Position numbers and translations under genes: made by a program
Part shown: positions 37,854-46,037 of the stretch, in pieces
Numbering within the stretch: the stretch's first letter is position 1
Layout: each line of letters opens with the position of its first letter
The notes under the pieces: model-generated
Seen by the model: the letters and a program-made list of their open reading frames with translations, nothing else
What the model was told of the DNA's origin: nothing
Databases searched by the model: none
Assembly (NCBI GenBank): GCA_943787365.1
Contig: CALSMD010000006.1
Span: forward strand, 75,984 to 139,983
Length of the DNA stretch: 64,000 nucleotides
Direction of reading: 5' to 3'
Source: an uncultured Flavobacteriaceae bacterium
GTDB taxonomy: Bacteria > Bacteroidota > Bacteroidia > Flavobacteriales > Flavobacteriaceae

Positions 37854-39103
37854 TGCAAATTTTTAAATTTGGCGGTGCTTCTGTTAAGGATGCCCAAGGC
37901 GTAAAAAATTTAGCCCATGTATTGAAAACCGTTGGCTATAGCAACACACTCATTGTTGTATCGGCTATGGGAAAAACAACGAATGCGATGGAAACGGTAA
38001 TTGCAAATTATTTTGAGGCGAAACACAAGCTTCAAAGTTCATTGCAAGAAGTTAAAAAGTTTCATAACAACATTCTACTGGATTTATTTGATAATGAAAC
38101 ACATCCCGTATTTGGAACAATTGATAAATTGTTTCAAGAAATCGTCCTCTTTTTTGAACATAACAAATCGCCGAATTACAACTTTGTATATGACCAAGTT
38201 ATTGGATTTGGAGAGTTAATTTCTACCACAATTATTAGTCATTATTTAAATGAAATTGGCATCACAAACACTTGGTTGGATGTTAGAACGTTTATAAAAA
38301 CGGATGATTATTATCGAAATTCAAAAGTGAATTGGAACCAAACTCAAGAGTTGATTTCAACACATGTGGATGCTTCAAAATTAAACATAACTCAAGGGTT
38401 TTTAGGAAGTAATTCCAACAACTTTACAACCACTCTAGGGCGAGAAGGGAGTGACTATACGGCAGCAATTTTTGCCTATTGTTTAAACGCAAATAGTGTG
38501 ACCATCTGGAAAGATGTTCCTGGAGTTCTCAACGCAGATCCTCGCTATTTTGAAAATGCAGAGTTATTACATGAAATGTCTTATAGAGAAGCTATTGAGC
38601 TTTCATATTATGGGGCGTCTGTAATTCATCCAAAAACGCTTCAGCCCTTACAACGCAAAGAAATTCCATTGTATGTTAAATCCTTTTTAAACCCAAAAAA
38701 CAACGGAACGAAAGTTGGAAAAGATTTAGACTTAAACCCAAAAACCCCTTGTTATATTTTAAAACAAAATCAAGTTTTAATCTCACTTTCATCACTTGAC
38801 TTCTCATATATTGTTGAGGATAACATCAGTCATATTTTTAGTTTGCTACACGATTATAAAATAAAAGTCAGTATGATTCAAAATTCTGCCATTAGCTTTT
38901 CTGTCTGTATCGAAAATAACTATGACAATCTAGAGCGTTTATTGTTACATTTAAAAGCAAAGTATAAAGTTTGGTCGCAAGAAGCGGTTAAGTTATATAC
39001 CATTAGACATTATAATCCACAAGCGATCCAAGACTTAGAAGCAGAAAAAGAAATTCTTTTAAAACAAATCACGCCAGAAATCGTTCAGATTATAACTAAG
39101 TAA
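37853..39103 (+). CDS. Aspartate kinase
   Basis: 416-residue amino acid kinase, first step of the aspartate family pathway (Lys, Met, Thr, and meso-DAP for the wall). Catalytic domain with KFGGASVKDAQGV at the N-terminus, TTLGREGSDYTAAIFA and VTIWKDVPGVLNADPR. A C-terminal regulatory region (about 310-416, SVCIENNYDNL) is consistent with ACT domains. It is monofunctional, without a homoserine dehydrogenase half. Confidence 0.93.
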   Translation: MQIFKFGGASVKDAQGVKNLAHVLKTVGYSNTLIVVSAMGKTTNAMETVIANYFEAKHKLQSSLQEVKKFHNNILLDLFDNETHPVFGTIDKLFQEIVLFFEHNKSPNYNFVYDQVIGFGELISTTIISHYLNEIGITNTWLDVRTFIKTDDYYRNSKVNWNQTQELISTHVDASKLNITQGFLGSNSNNFTTTLGREGSDYTAAIFAYCLNANSVTIWKDVPGVLNADPRYFENAELLHEMSYREAIELSYYGASVIHPKTLQPLQRKEIPLYVKSFLNPKNNGTKVGKDLDLNPKTPCYILKQNQVLISLSSLDFSYIVEDNISHIFSLLHDYKIKVSMIQNSAISFSVCIENNYDNLERLLLHLKAKYKVWSQEAVKLYTIRHYNPQAIQDLEAEKEILLKQITPEIVQIITK

Positions 39104-39126
39104 GAACTCCTTTAATTCAAAATGAC

Positions 39127-39134
39127 TAGGTTTG
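39127..39134 (+). promoter_or_regulatory. -7 box TAGGTTTG upstream of OlsF-like gene
   Basis: Exact TAnnTTTG match with 17 bases between it and the ATG at 39152, so the acyltransferase gene can be transcribed apart from the aspartate kinase gene upstream. Confidence 0.55.
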
Positions 39135-39151
39135 TATAAGACCCTAAAAGT

Positions 39152-40963
39152 ATGAGTATCGTAACTTCCAAAGAAATTGCAAAAGCTATTAAAGTTGATA
39201 CGTATGGATTTATCGGCACTTTTTTCGGCTGGATACTAATGAAAGTTTTAAAGATTTCTACAATCAATAGGATCTACAATAAGAATAAACACAAAAGTGA
39301 TCTTGATTTTCTAAATGGACTTTTAACTGATTTTCAAATTCGATTTGAAATCCCTGAAGAAGATTTAAAACGACTCCCAAAAGACGGCGCATATATTACG
39401 GTTTCTAACCATCCCTTAGGCGGAATAGACGGAATTTTATTGTTAAAATTAATGCTCGAGCAACGCAGTGACTTCAAAATTATAGCGAATTTTTTATTGC
39501 ATCGCATCAAACCATTAGTGCCCTACATCATGCCTGTAAATCCGTTTGAAGATCACAAAGATGCAAAATCGAGTATCGTAGGATTTAAAAACTCATTGTT
39601 ACATTTACAAAACGGGCACCCTCTAGGTATCTTTCCAGCTGGAGAGGTCTCTACCTATAAAGATGGTAAATTGATGGTCGATAAACCCTGGGAACCTGCT
39701 GCTATGAAACTGATGCAACGTGCCGAAGTTCCCATTGTACCTATTTATTTTCATGCAAAAAACAGTCGTTTGTTTTATCGCCTCTCAAAATTGAGTGATG
39801 ACCTACGAACAGCGAAACTCCCTTCTGAATTATTAACTCAGAAAAAACGTGTAATTAAGGTAAGAATTGGGAAGCCAATTAGTCTAAAAGATCAAAAAGA
39901 ACACCCTACTTTAGAGGGGTTTTCTGATTTTGTGAGACGAAAAACCTATATGCTTTCAAATACGTTTGAAACCCCTAAAATCTTAACAAATCTTTCGTCT
40001 AGTTTAAAGGTAACCAAGTCCCCAAAAAAAATTGTAACACCAGCTCCTAAAGACGTTATGTGTGCAGAAGTTGCCAACTTAAAAGCCGACAATCATCGTC
40101 TATTAAAAAGCAAAAACTACGAGGTTTATTTGGCAGCAGCAGCTAAAATACCAACCATTTTGCACGAAATTGGACGCTTGCGTGAAATTACGTTTAGAGA
40201 AATTGGAGAAGGTACCAATAAGGCAATTGACTTGGATGTTTTTGATGGCTATTACCACCATATGTTTTTGTGGGATGTAGAAGCCAAGTGTCTTGCGGGA
40301 GCCTACCGAATGGGTTTAGGAAATGATATTTTTAAAGCCAAAGGAATTGATGGGTTTTACTTGCATGATTTATTTCGTTTCGAACCCGAACTTCATTCCA
40401 TGATGAGTCAGTCTATTGAGCTAGGCCGTGCTTTTATCATTAAAAGCTATCAACAAAAACCCATGCCACTGTTTCTATTGTGGAAAGGTATTGTGCATAC
40501 GACGCTGCGTTTTCCGGAGCACAAATACCTTATTGGCGGGGTGAGTATTAGTAATCAATTTTCAAATTTCTCTAAATCCTTGATGATTGAATTTATGAAA
40601 TCGCATTACTACGACCCCTATTTGGCACAATACATTCAACCAAAGAAAGAATTTAAAGTGAAGCTCAAAGATGGCGATAAGGACTTTGTGTTTGATGCCA
40701 CAAAGGCCGATTTAAATAAGTTCGATAAAATTATTGATGAAATTGAACCTGGTGCCTTACGACTGCCTGTGCTGCTCAAAAAATACATCAAACAAAATGC
40801 ACGTCTCATCGCCTTTAATGTGGACCCCCTTTTTAATAATGCGGTCGATGGTCTAATGTACATCCGTATTGCTGACCTTCCTGATAGTACCGTACGTCCT
40901 GTCATGGAAGAGTTTCAAGCGGAACTGGAACGAAAATATGGGCCTTCTCAAGAAGAAAAATAA
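39152..40963 (+). CDS. olsF: Bifunctional aminolipid acyltransferase, OlsF-like
   Basis: 603 residues in two domains. Residues about 1-260 are a PlsC-like O-acyltransferase with an SNHPLGGIDG active-site segment (His87, Asp93; spacing H-x5-D instead of the usual H-x4-D) and FPAGEVSTYKDG. Residues about 320-595 resemble the OlsB/hemolysin-like GNAT N-acyltransferase (LREITFREIGEGT, AGAYRMGLG, ELGRAFIIKSY). OlsF proteins make ornithine or related aminolipids: the C-terminal half adds the 3-hydroxyacyl amide and the N-terminal half the ester-linked chain. This gives phosphorus-free membrane lipids. Lipid head group (ornithine or glycine) cannot be told from sequence. Confidence 0.85.
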   Translation: MSIVTSKEIAKAIKVDTYGFIGTFFGWILMKVLKISTINRIYNKNKHKSDLDFLNGLLTDFQIRFEIPEEDLKRLPKDGAYITVSNHPLGGIDGILLLKLMLEQRSDFKIIANFLLHRIKPLVPYIMPVNPFEDHKDAKSSIVGFKNSLLHLQNGHPLGIFPAGEVSTYKDGKLMVDKPWEPAAMKLMQRAEVPIVPIYFHAKNSRLFYRLSKLSDDLRTAKLPSELLTQKKRVIKVRIGKPISLKDQKEHPTLEGFSDFVRRKTYMLSNTFETPKILTNLSSSLKVTKSPKKIVTPAPKDVMCAEVANLKADNHRLLKSKNYEVYLAAAAKIPTILHEIGRLREITFREIGEGTNKAIDLDVFDGYYHHMFLWDVEAKCLAGAYRMGLGNDIFKAKGIDGFYLHDLFRFEPELHSMMSQSIELGRAFIIKSYQQKPMPLFLLWKGIVHTTLRFPEHKYLIGGVSISNQFSNFSKSLMIEFMKSHYYDPYLAQYIQPKKEFKVKLKDGDKDFVFDATKADLNKFDKIIDEIEPGALRLPVLLKKYIKQNARLIAFNVDPLFNNAVDGLMYIRIADLPDSTVRPVMEEFQAELERKYGPSQEEK

Positions 40964-41030
40964 GAGTTTTCTTGGGATTTTAAGTGTTTTGTGTTAGTTT
41001 TATGATTCCTTAAACACTTAACCTAGAATT

Positions 41031-41138
41031 ATGAAAAAAAAGAAATTAAATCTATTATTTCTCATTGTCATCACTTTTGTCTTCTTCAGCTATTTTTTCT
41101 CTCATTGGGACTGTTTCAAAGAGGGATTAGGAATTTAA
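41031..41138 (+). CDS. 35-residue single-pass membrane miniprotein
   Basis: An ATG-initiated frame beginning MKKKKLNLLFLIVITF encodes a basic N-terminus, one hydrophobic helix (about residues 6-24) and a short tail ending HWDCFKEGLGI. Small proteins with a Lys-rich start, one helix and a W-D/E-x-F-K-x-G tail are familiar in Flavobacteriaceae, which supports a real gene. An imperfect -7 box (TAGTTTTA, 40995-41002) and an inverted repeat (40981-40989 with 41012-41020) precede it. Function unknown; it may be a membrane-complex subunit or regulator. Confidence 0.6.
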   Translation: MKKKKLNLLFLIVITFVFFSYFFSHWDCFKEGLGI

Positions 41139-41225
41139 ACCCACAGACCTGTACAAGCAAAAAGGACGGTGTTATTAAATGTGGCAGGCGCAACAAGTTG
41201 TTTTCGAAGACTCGTTTTAAAGAAC

Positions 41226-41642
41226 CTAAAACCGCTCGTTCACAAACGCTTTCATGTACTCCTTAATTTCGGTACGTGCTTTTAGAAATGCAGCGTGTTT
41301 TTCTTCGTCCGTTCCAACCAGTTTAGACGGGTCATAGAAGTTATGATGCAAACGCACCGCATTGGTACTTGGAATAAACGGACAGTTTTCATTGGCATGG
41401 TCGCAAACGGTGATGATATAATCAAAATCAACATCTGCATATTCATCCACATGATTAGAAGTATGTTCAGAGATATCAATTCCATCTTCTTTCATGATCG
41501 CAGCCGCACCTGGATTAATTCCATGCGTTTCAATCCCAGCACTGTAAATAGTGGCTTGATTGGCTGCAAATTGGTTTAAATAGCCGTGTGCCATTTGGCT
41601 CCGACACGAGTTTCCTGTACAAAGGACTAATATGTTTTTCAT
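41226..41642 (-). CDS. arsC: Arsenate reductase, thioredoxin-coupled type (ArsC)
   Basis: 138 residues with the low-molecular-weight tyrosine phosphatase fold. The P-loop is CTGNSCR (Cys8 to Arg14), and the redox pair of thioredoxin-linked ArsC is Cys80 and Cys87 in VCDHANENCPF. It should reduce arsenate to arsenite for export. No arsenite pump or ArsR lies beside it, so it might also act as a general protein phosphatase-like protein. The start at 41642 is chosen; an in-frame Met 24 bases upstream would add MKNNKYKY. Confidence 0.87.
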   Translation of the reverse strand: MKNILVLCTGNSCRSQMAHGYLNQFAANQATIYSAGIETHGINPGAAAIMKEDGIDISEHTSNHVDEYADVDFDYIITVCDHANENCPFIPSTNAVRLHHNFYDPSKLVGTDEEKHAAFLKARTEIKEYMKAFVNERF

Positions 41643-41732
41643 GTATTTATATTTATTGTTTTTCAAAGGTCACATGCTACATCCATGTAATCATTTTTTG
41701 GGTATTACGTTTTGGTTGTGGATGTTTCATAA

Positions 41733-42122
41733 TTATTTTTTAAAAGCACTATCGATGGGTTCCCAAAGCTCAATTTTATTCCCATCAGGGTCTAAAATCC
41801 AAGCAAACTTCCCATAATCAAACGTTTGTATATCGCCTACAATAGTAACACCTTCTGACCTAAGAATCGTTATCAAATCGTTAAGATTCTCTACCCTATA
41901 ATTAATCATAAAAGGTTGTTTGCTTGGCTCAAAATAAGAGGTGTCTTCCTTAAAAGGAGACCACTGTGTAGAAGCGTCCTTACCGTTTTGATCGGTCCAC
42001 CAAAAGGTACAGCCATACTCATCAACGGGCAATCCGAGGTGTTTGCCATACCATGCTTTTGTAGCTTTTGAATCTTTGGTTTTAAAAAAAATACCTCCGA
42101 GACCTGTGACACGTTTTTTCAT
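41733..42122 (-). CDS. VOC superfamily (glyoxalase/dioxygenase-like) protein
   Basis: 129 residues with the beta-alpha-beta-beta-beta fold of the VOC family: GLGGIFFKTKDSKATKAWYGKHLGL, then the terminal DPDGNKIELWEP, whose Glu is a usual metal ligand. Substrate unknown; members include glyoxalase I, antibiotic-resistance and dioxygenase enzymes. It follows the DUF1801 gene by four bases. Confidence 0.85.
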   Translation of the reverse strand: MKKRVTGLGGIFFKTKDSKATKAWYGKHLGLPVDEYGCTFWWTDQNGKDASTQWSPFKEDTSYFEPSKQPFMINYRVENLNDLITILRSEGVTIVGDIQTFDYGKFAWILDPDGNKIELWEPIDSAFKK

Positions 42123-42126
42123 CTGT

Positions 42127-42585
42127 TTAAAATTTTTTGATTTGAGATTCATAAATAGCAATCCATTCCTCTACAGAAAGTTTTGCTGCGAGTTGTCCTA
42201 TAAGCGCATAAGGAATGGCATCCATTTTTTTGAAGCGAATACAGCTTTTTCCCATGTCTAGTTTTGCCGTAGTGTGCTTCGGATATTCTGTAACAAACCA
42301 ATCGTAAATTTCTTTTTTGGCATACATACCCATGTGGTACACCGCAATAAAGTTTTTTTGTGATGCTAAGTTCATAAACGGTAATGGCAGCTTTGGATTG
42401 CAGTGATATCCATCGGGATAAATCGTAAATGGCACTACATAACCAAGCATCCCGTAGTTCATACATTCCTGAAATTTTGAATCTATATGATCCAAAATCG
42501 TTTGTCTTAATTTTTGAACCACATCTTTTCGATCCTCAGGCAATTGAGTCATGTATTCAGATGGTGTAAGGGCTTTGGAGTTCAT
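42127..42585 (-). CDS. DUF1801 family protein
   Basis: 152 residues. The sequence (TPSEYMTQLPEDRKDVVQKLRQTI, then PLPFMNLASQKNFIAVYHMGMY and a C-terminal Lys-rich MGKSCIRFKKMDAIP) fits DUF1801, which has a fold related to YdhG/frataxin-like proteins. No enzymatic residues can be named. Probably in one transcript with the VOC gene (4-base gap) downstream. Confidence 0.82.
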   Translation of the reverse strand: MNSKALTPSEYMTQLPEDRKDVVQKLRQTILDHIDSKFQECMNYGMLGYVVPFTIYPDGYHCNPKLPLPFMNLASQKNFIAVYHMGMYAKKEIYDWFVTEYPKHTTAKLDMGKSCIRFKKMDAIPYALIGQLAAKLSVEEWIAIYESQIKKF

Positions 42586-42612
42586 AATTTAGAATGTTAG
42601 AGAACTCTAAAA

Positions 42613-43548
42613 TTAATGAAAATAATCGACAATTTTATCAACGATCGTTTGTGCCAGTTTTTGATGACTTTCAACCGTCCAGCCAGCCACGTGAGGGGAT
42701 ACAATTACATTATCCGCTTTTAGCAAAAAATCCAAAGCGGGAGGAGGTGTGTCAGAAAATAAGGATTCAAATGAAGATTTTTCATATTCCAACACATCTA
42801 ATCCTGCGCCTAAAATAGTCTTAGACTTAAGCGCTGCTACCAAGTCTGCGGTTACTATACAACTGCCTCGAGCTGTGTTGAGAAGCCAAAAGGCGTGTTT
42901 AAACTGACTGATGAAATTTGCATCGATCATTTGAAACGTCAACTCAGTATGTGGAACATGGAGACTTAATATTTGGGCTTTTTTTTGCAATGTTTTTAGA
43001 GAAACTTGTTGTGCATTTTCATCGCCAACATTGGATTTGATATCATAACAAAGCACCTCAACATCGAAACCTCGTAGTTTTTTTGCAAATGCTTTTCCCA
43101 TATGCCCATAGCCAATAATACCAACGGTTTTGCCATCGAGTTCAAGTCCACGATTGGCCTCGCGTTGCCATGAACCTCCGCGTACGTCTCGATCTGCAGT
43201 ATGCAGTTTATTAAACAAGGCTAACAACATCCCAAGGGCGTGTTCTCCCACGGCATTTTGGTTGCCTTCAGGAGCCGCTATGAGTTGAATTCCTTTGGCA
43301 TGGGCGTAAGCGGTATTGATATTTTCCAGACCAGCACCAACCCGACCTATAAATTTAAGATTGGTAGCTTTGTCTAAAAAATTGGCATCAATGCGAAACC
43401 GACTTCTAATAATCAGTCCATCATAGGAATGAATTTTAGCTTCAATCACTTCTTTTGAGTTGGAATAATCTTCGTGATTTGAATGTCCTAATGCTGCTAA
43501 TTGTTTAATTAATAGCGGATGATTGGAGTCAACATGTAAAATGTTCAT
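42613..43548 (-). CDS. D-2-hydroxyacid dehydrogenase (phosphoglycerate dehydrogenase-like)
   Basis: 311 residues. The NAD-binding motif is GIIGYGHMGKAF (Gly146, Gly148, Gly151), the catalytic Arg sits in NTARGSCIV, and the catalytic His in VIVSPHVAGWT. RVGAGLENINTAYAHAKGI matches the family signature. It resembles SerA but has no ACT domain. Substrate could be 3-phosphoglycerate, glycerate or another 2-hydroxyacid. Upstream mgtE ends one base away. Confidence 0.88.
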   Translation of the reverse strand: MNILHVDSNHPLLIKQLAALGHSNHEDYSNSKEVIEAKIHSYDGLIIRSRFRIDANFLDKATNLKFIGRVGAGLENINTAYAHAKGIQLIAAPEGNQNAVGEHALGMLLALFNKLHTADRDVRGGSWQREANRGLELDGKTVGIIGYGHMGKAFAKKLRGFDVEVLCYDIKSNVGDENAQQVSLKTLQKKAQILSLHVPHTELTFQMIDANFISQFKHAFWLLNTARGSCIVTADLVAALKSKTILGAGLDVLEYEKSSFESLFSDTPPPALDFLLKADNVIVSPHVAGWTVESHQKLAQTIVDKIVDYFH

Positions 43549-43549
43549 C

Positions 43550-44920
43550 TTAAATGTTTAGGATAAGTTTAGCAATCGAGAAGTAAATCAATATTCCAAA
43601 AATATCATTACTTGTAGTGATAAAAGGACCTGTTGCAATGGCAGGGTCAATTCCTTTTTTGTGAAGAAATAACGGGATGAAGGTTCCTATAATTCCCGCA
43701 ACAACAATCACAACAACTAAAGAGGATGATATTGCTAAGGCAGTGCGCACATCTTGTTTCCAAATCCACACAAAGACAAATAAAAACAAGGCTAAAATAA
43801 TCCCATTTAAAGTGGCTAAAAACATTTCTTTTATAAGCCGGTTGTTGACACTTCCTCTTACCTCATCATTCGCCAAACCTTGAACAATAATTGCTGAAGA
43901 TTGAACACCAACATTTCCTGCCATGGCGGCAATTAACGGGGTAAATAATAAGATCAAAGGGAAGTCATCAATGATGGTTTCAAATCCACCCATTATAATG
44001 GCGGCTCCTACGCCCCCCAAAAGGCCTAAAAATAACCAGGGCAATCGTGCACGGGTGAGTGCAAGAATGCTATCTTCTGCATCAACATCTTGTGTAATCC
44101 CCGCAGCAAGTTGGTAGTCTTTTTCTGCTTCTTCAATAATCACATCCACAATATCATCAATGGTAATACGCCCTAAAAGAACCTTATCATCGTTGACAAC
44201 AGGAATGGCCTCCAAATCATATTTGGCCATTAATTTTGCGACTTCTTCAGCATCTTCATCCACGTGGACGGAGTCCACTTTTGGAATGTAAATAGCTTTT
44301 ATTTTTGTTTCGTTATCGGCAATCAAAAGATCTTTTAGCGATAAACGTCCTATCAATTTTTCTTCTTTATTCACGACATAAATTGAATGTACGCGCTTGA
44401 CATCTTTGGCTTGAGCTCTAATTTTTCGTAAACAGCCTGCAACGGTCCAAGTTTCATATACTTTAACAAGTTCTTTGGCCATTAATCCACCTGCAGTGTC
44501 CTCGGAATAGGATAACAGTTCTTGAATATCTGCAACCAATTCCTTGTCATCTATCTGAGCGATGACCTTTTGCTTTCGTTCTGGGGATAGATCGGCTAAT
44601 ACATCGGTTGCATCATCCGAATCGAGTTCTTGAATTTCTTCTGCGATTTCTTTTACAGATAGATTTTTCAATACTTTTTCGCGTACATCGTCTTCTAATT
44701 CCGCTAAAATATCAGAAGTTGTTTCGCTGTCCAAAAGTTTAATGACGTAGGTGGCTTGATGAAGGTTTAAGTCATCCAGAATTTCGGCAATATCCGCATA
44801 ATGCACATCTTTTAATTGCTCCAAAACGGCCTTATCGTCCTTAGAATCTATGAACCCGTTAAGTTCCTCGATTAAGGTCTCGGTAATTTCAAAAGGGATA
44901 TGTTCCTTAGTTTCTTCCAA
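43550..44920 (-). CDS. mgtE: Magnesium transporter MgtE
   Basis: 456 residues. Domains in order: N-terminal superhelical Mg-sensing domain (about 1-130), tandem CBS domains (about 130-255, GRLSLKDLL and GRITIDDIVDVI), and a five-helix membrane pore (about 285-456, with AAMAGNVGVQSSAIIVQGLA, the selectivity region, and FIPLFLHKKGIDPAIATGPFIT). Complete. Located 11 bases after rsmA. Confidence 0.95.
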   Translation of the reverse strand: MEETKEHIPFEITETLIEELNGFIDSKDDKAVLEQLKDVHYADIAEILDDLNLHQATYVIKLLDSETTSDILAELEDDVREKVLKNLSVKEIAEEIQELDSDDATDVLADLSPERKQKVIAQIDDKELVADIQELLSYSEDTAGGLMAKELVKVYETWTVAGCLRKIRAQAKDVKRVHSIYVVNKEEKLIGRLSLKDLLIADNETKIKAIYIPKVDSVHVDEDAEEVAKLMAKYDLEAIPVVNDDKVLLGRITIDDIVDVIIEEAEKDYQLAAGITQDVDAEDSILALTRARLPWLFLGLLGGVGAAIIMGGFETIIDDFPLILLFTPLIAAMAGNVGVQSSAIIVQGLANDEVRGSVNNRLIKEMFLATLNGIILALFLFVFVWIWKQDVRTALAISSSLVVVIVVAGIIGTFIPLFLHKKGIDPAIATGPFITTSNDIFGILIYFSIAKLILNI

Positions 44921-44931
44921 AATTAAATTGG

Positions 44932-45705
44932 TTATTGATCCGTTTCTATTGTTGCTGTCAAATCTATAAACGCTTGCACACTCAGTTGTTCTGGGCGTTT
45001 GTCAAAGATAGTATTTGCTTTTAAATTATCCGATAAATTATAGGTTTTTAAACTATTTCTCAATGTTTTTCGACGTTGCTGAAATGCAGATTTTACGACT
45101 CTAAAAAATAATTTCTCATCACAAGGCAAAGAATAATCGGCTTTTCTAGTAAGTCGCAACACTCCAGACTCTACTTTTGGAGGTGGTATAAATACCGATG
45201 GAGGAACAGTAAATAAATAGTCTGCTTCGTAAAATGCTTGAACCAAAACTGATAATATGCCATATATTTTACTGCCTTTTGTTTCGCAAATACGCTGTGC
45301 CACTTCTTTTTGAAACATGCCCGCAAACTCAGGAATTTGGTCTCTATTCTCTAAAGCTTTAAACACAATTTGAGTTGAAATATTATAAGGAAAGTTTCCA
45401 ATAATCGCAAAGGGACGTGTTCCAAATGCACTGCTAAAATCGTACTTCAATACATTTTCTTGAATGATTCTGGGGGCCAAATTCAAAAAATTTGCTTGTA
45501 GATATTCTACAGACTCTGGGTCAATTTCAATCATATAGGTTGTAATGGGTTTCTCTAAAATATACTTGGTCAAAACACCCATTCCAGGTCCAATTTCTAA
45601 AACATCGGCATACCCTTCCAGCGTCAAAGCATCGGCAATTTTCTTTGCAATCATTTCATCATTAAGAAAATGTTGTCCTAAGTATTTTTTTGGTTTTACG
45701 TTCAT
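44932..45705 (-). CDS. rsmA: 16S rRNA (adenine1518/1519-N6) dimethyltransferase RsmA (KsgA)
   Basis: 257 residues. SAM motif [16 protein letters not shown], and the catalytic motif IV reads IGNFPYNIS. Methylates two adjacent adenines at the 16S 3' end late in 30S assembly. Its start abuts the DUF4286 gene end (no gap). Confidence 0.96.
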   Translation of the reverse strand: MNVKPKKYLGQHFLNDEMIAKKIADALTLEGYADVLEIGPGMGVLTKYILEKPITTYMIEIDPESVEYLQANFLNLAPRIIQENVLKYDFSSAFGTRPFAIIGNFPYNISTQIVFKALENRDQIPEFAGMFQKEVAQRICETKGSKIYGILSVLVQAFYEADYLFTVPPSVFIPPPKVESGVLRLTRKADYSLPCDEKLFFRVVKSAFQQRRKTLRNSLKTYNLSDNLKANTIFDKRPEQLSVQAFIDLTATIETDQ

Positions 45706-46029
45706 TTAGTGCGTACTTACCTTATATTCATCAATCCATTCCAATTCTGTTCTGAAGGCTAGCATTTTATCTCCAAACTTTTGCAGTCCTTCTGCTTGAA
45801 TCTCGGCTGCATGCAGTTTGTGGTAAGATTCTAAGGCTTCTTTTGACTGGGCTAAATACTGAATTGAGTAGGTCAATCCTTCAATAGATTCTTCGACCAA
45901 AACTTTTGTAAAGGTGGCTTTTAAAAAGAGTCCTGTTGCCAGTACTTTTGGAATGTGTTGTTTGATCCATACCAACCATTCGTCATGAATACTATTTTCA
46001 ATATTTAGGGTTACGTTGTAAATTATCAT
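45706..46029 (-). CDS. DUF4286 family protein
   Basis: 107 residues, cytoplasmic. The pattern MIIYNVTLNIENSIHDEWLVWIKQHIP and a YSIQYLAQSKEALESY core is the small alpha/beta DUF4286 family, common in Bacteroidota. Function unknown. The stop codon adjoins the rsmA start, so both are translated from one message; a ribosome-related role is possible but unproved. Confidence 0.82.
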   Translation of the reverse strand: MIIYNVTLNIENSIHDEWLVWIKQHIPKVLATGLFLKATFTKVLVEESIEGLTYSIQYLAQSKEALESYHKLHAAEIQAEGLQKFGDKMLAFRTELEWIDEYKVSTH

Positions 46030-46037
46030 TGGTTCAT

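Noticed and set aside
41139-41225. Possible gene or RNA between the miniprotein and arsC
   Set aside because: The 87 bases show no start codon with a meaningful frame, no strong hairpin and no known RNA motif.
41226-41642. Full arsenic resistance operon
   Set aside because: Only arsC is present. The neighbours are VOC, DUF1801 and a 35-residue membrane peptide, with no ArsR or arsenite pump.
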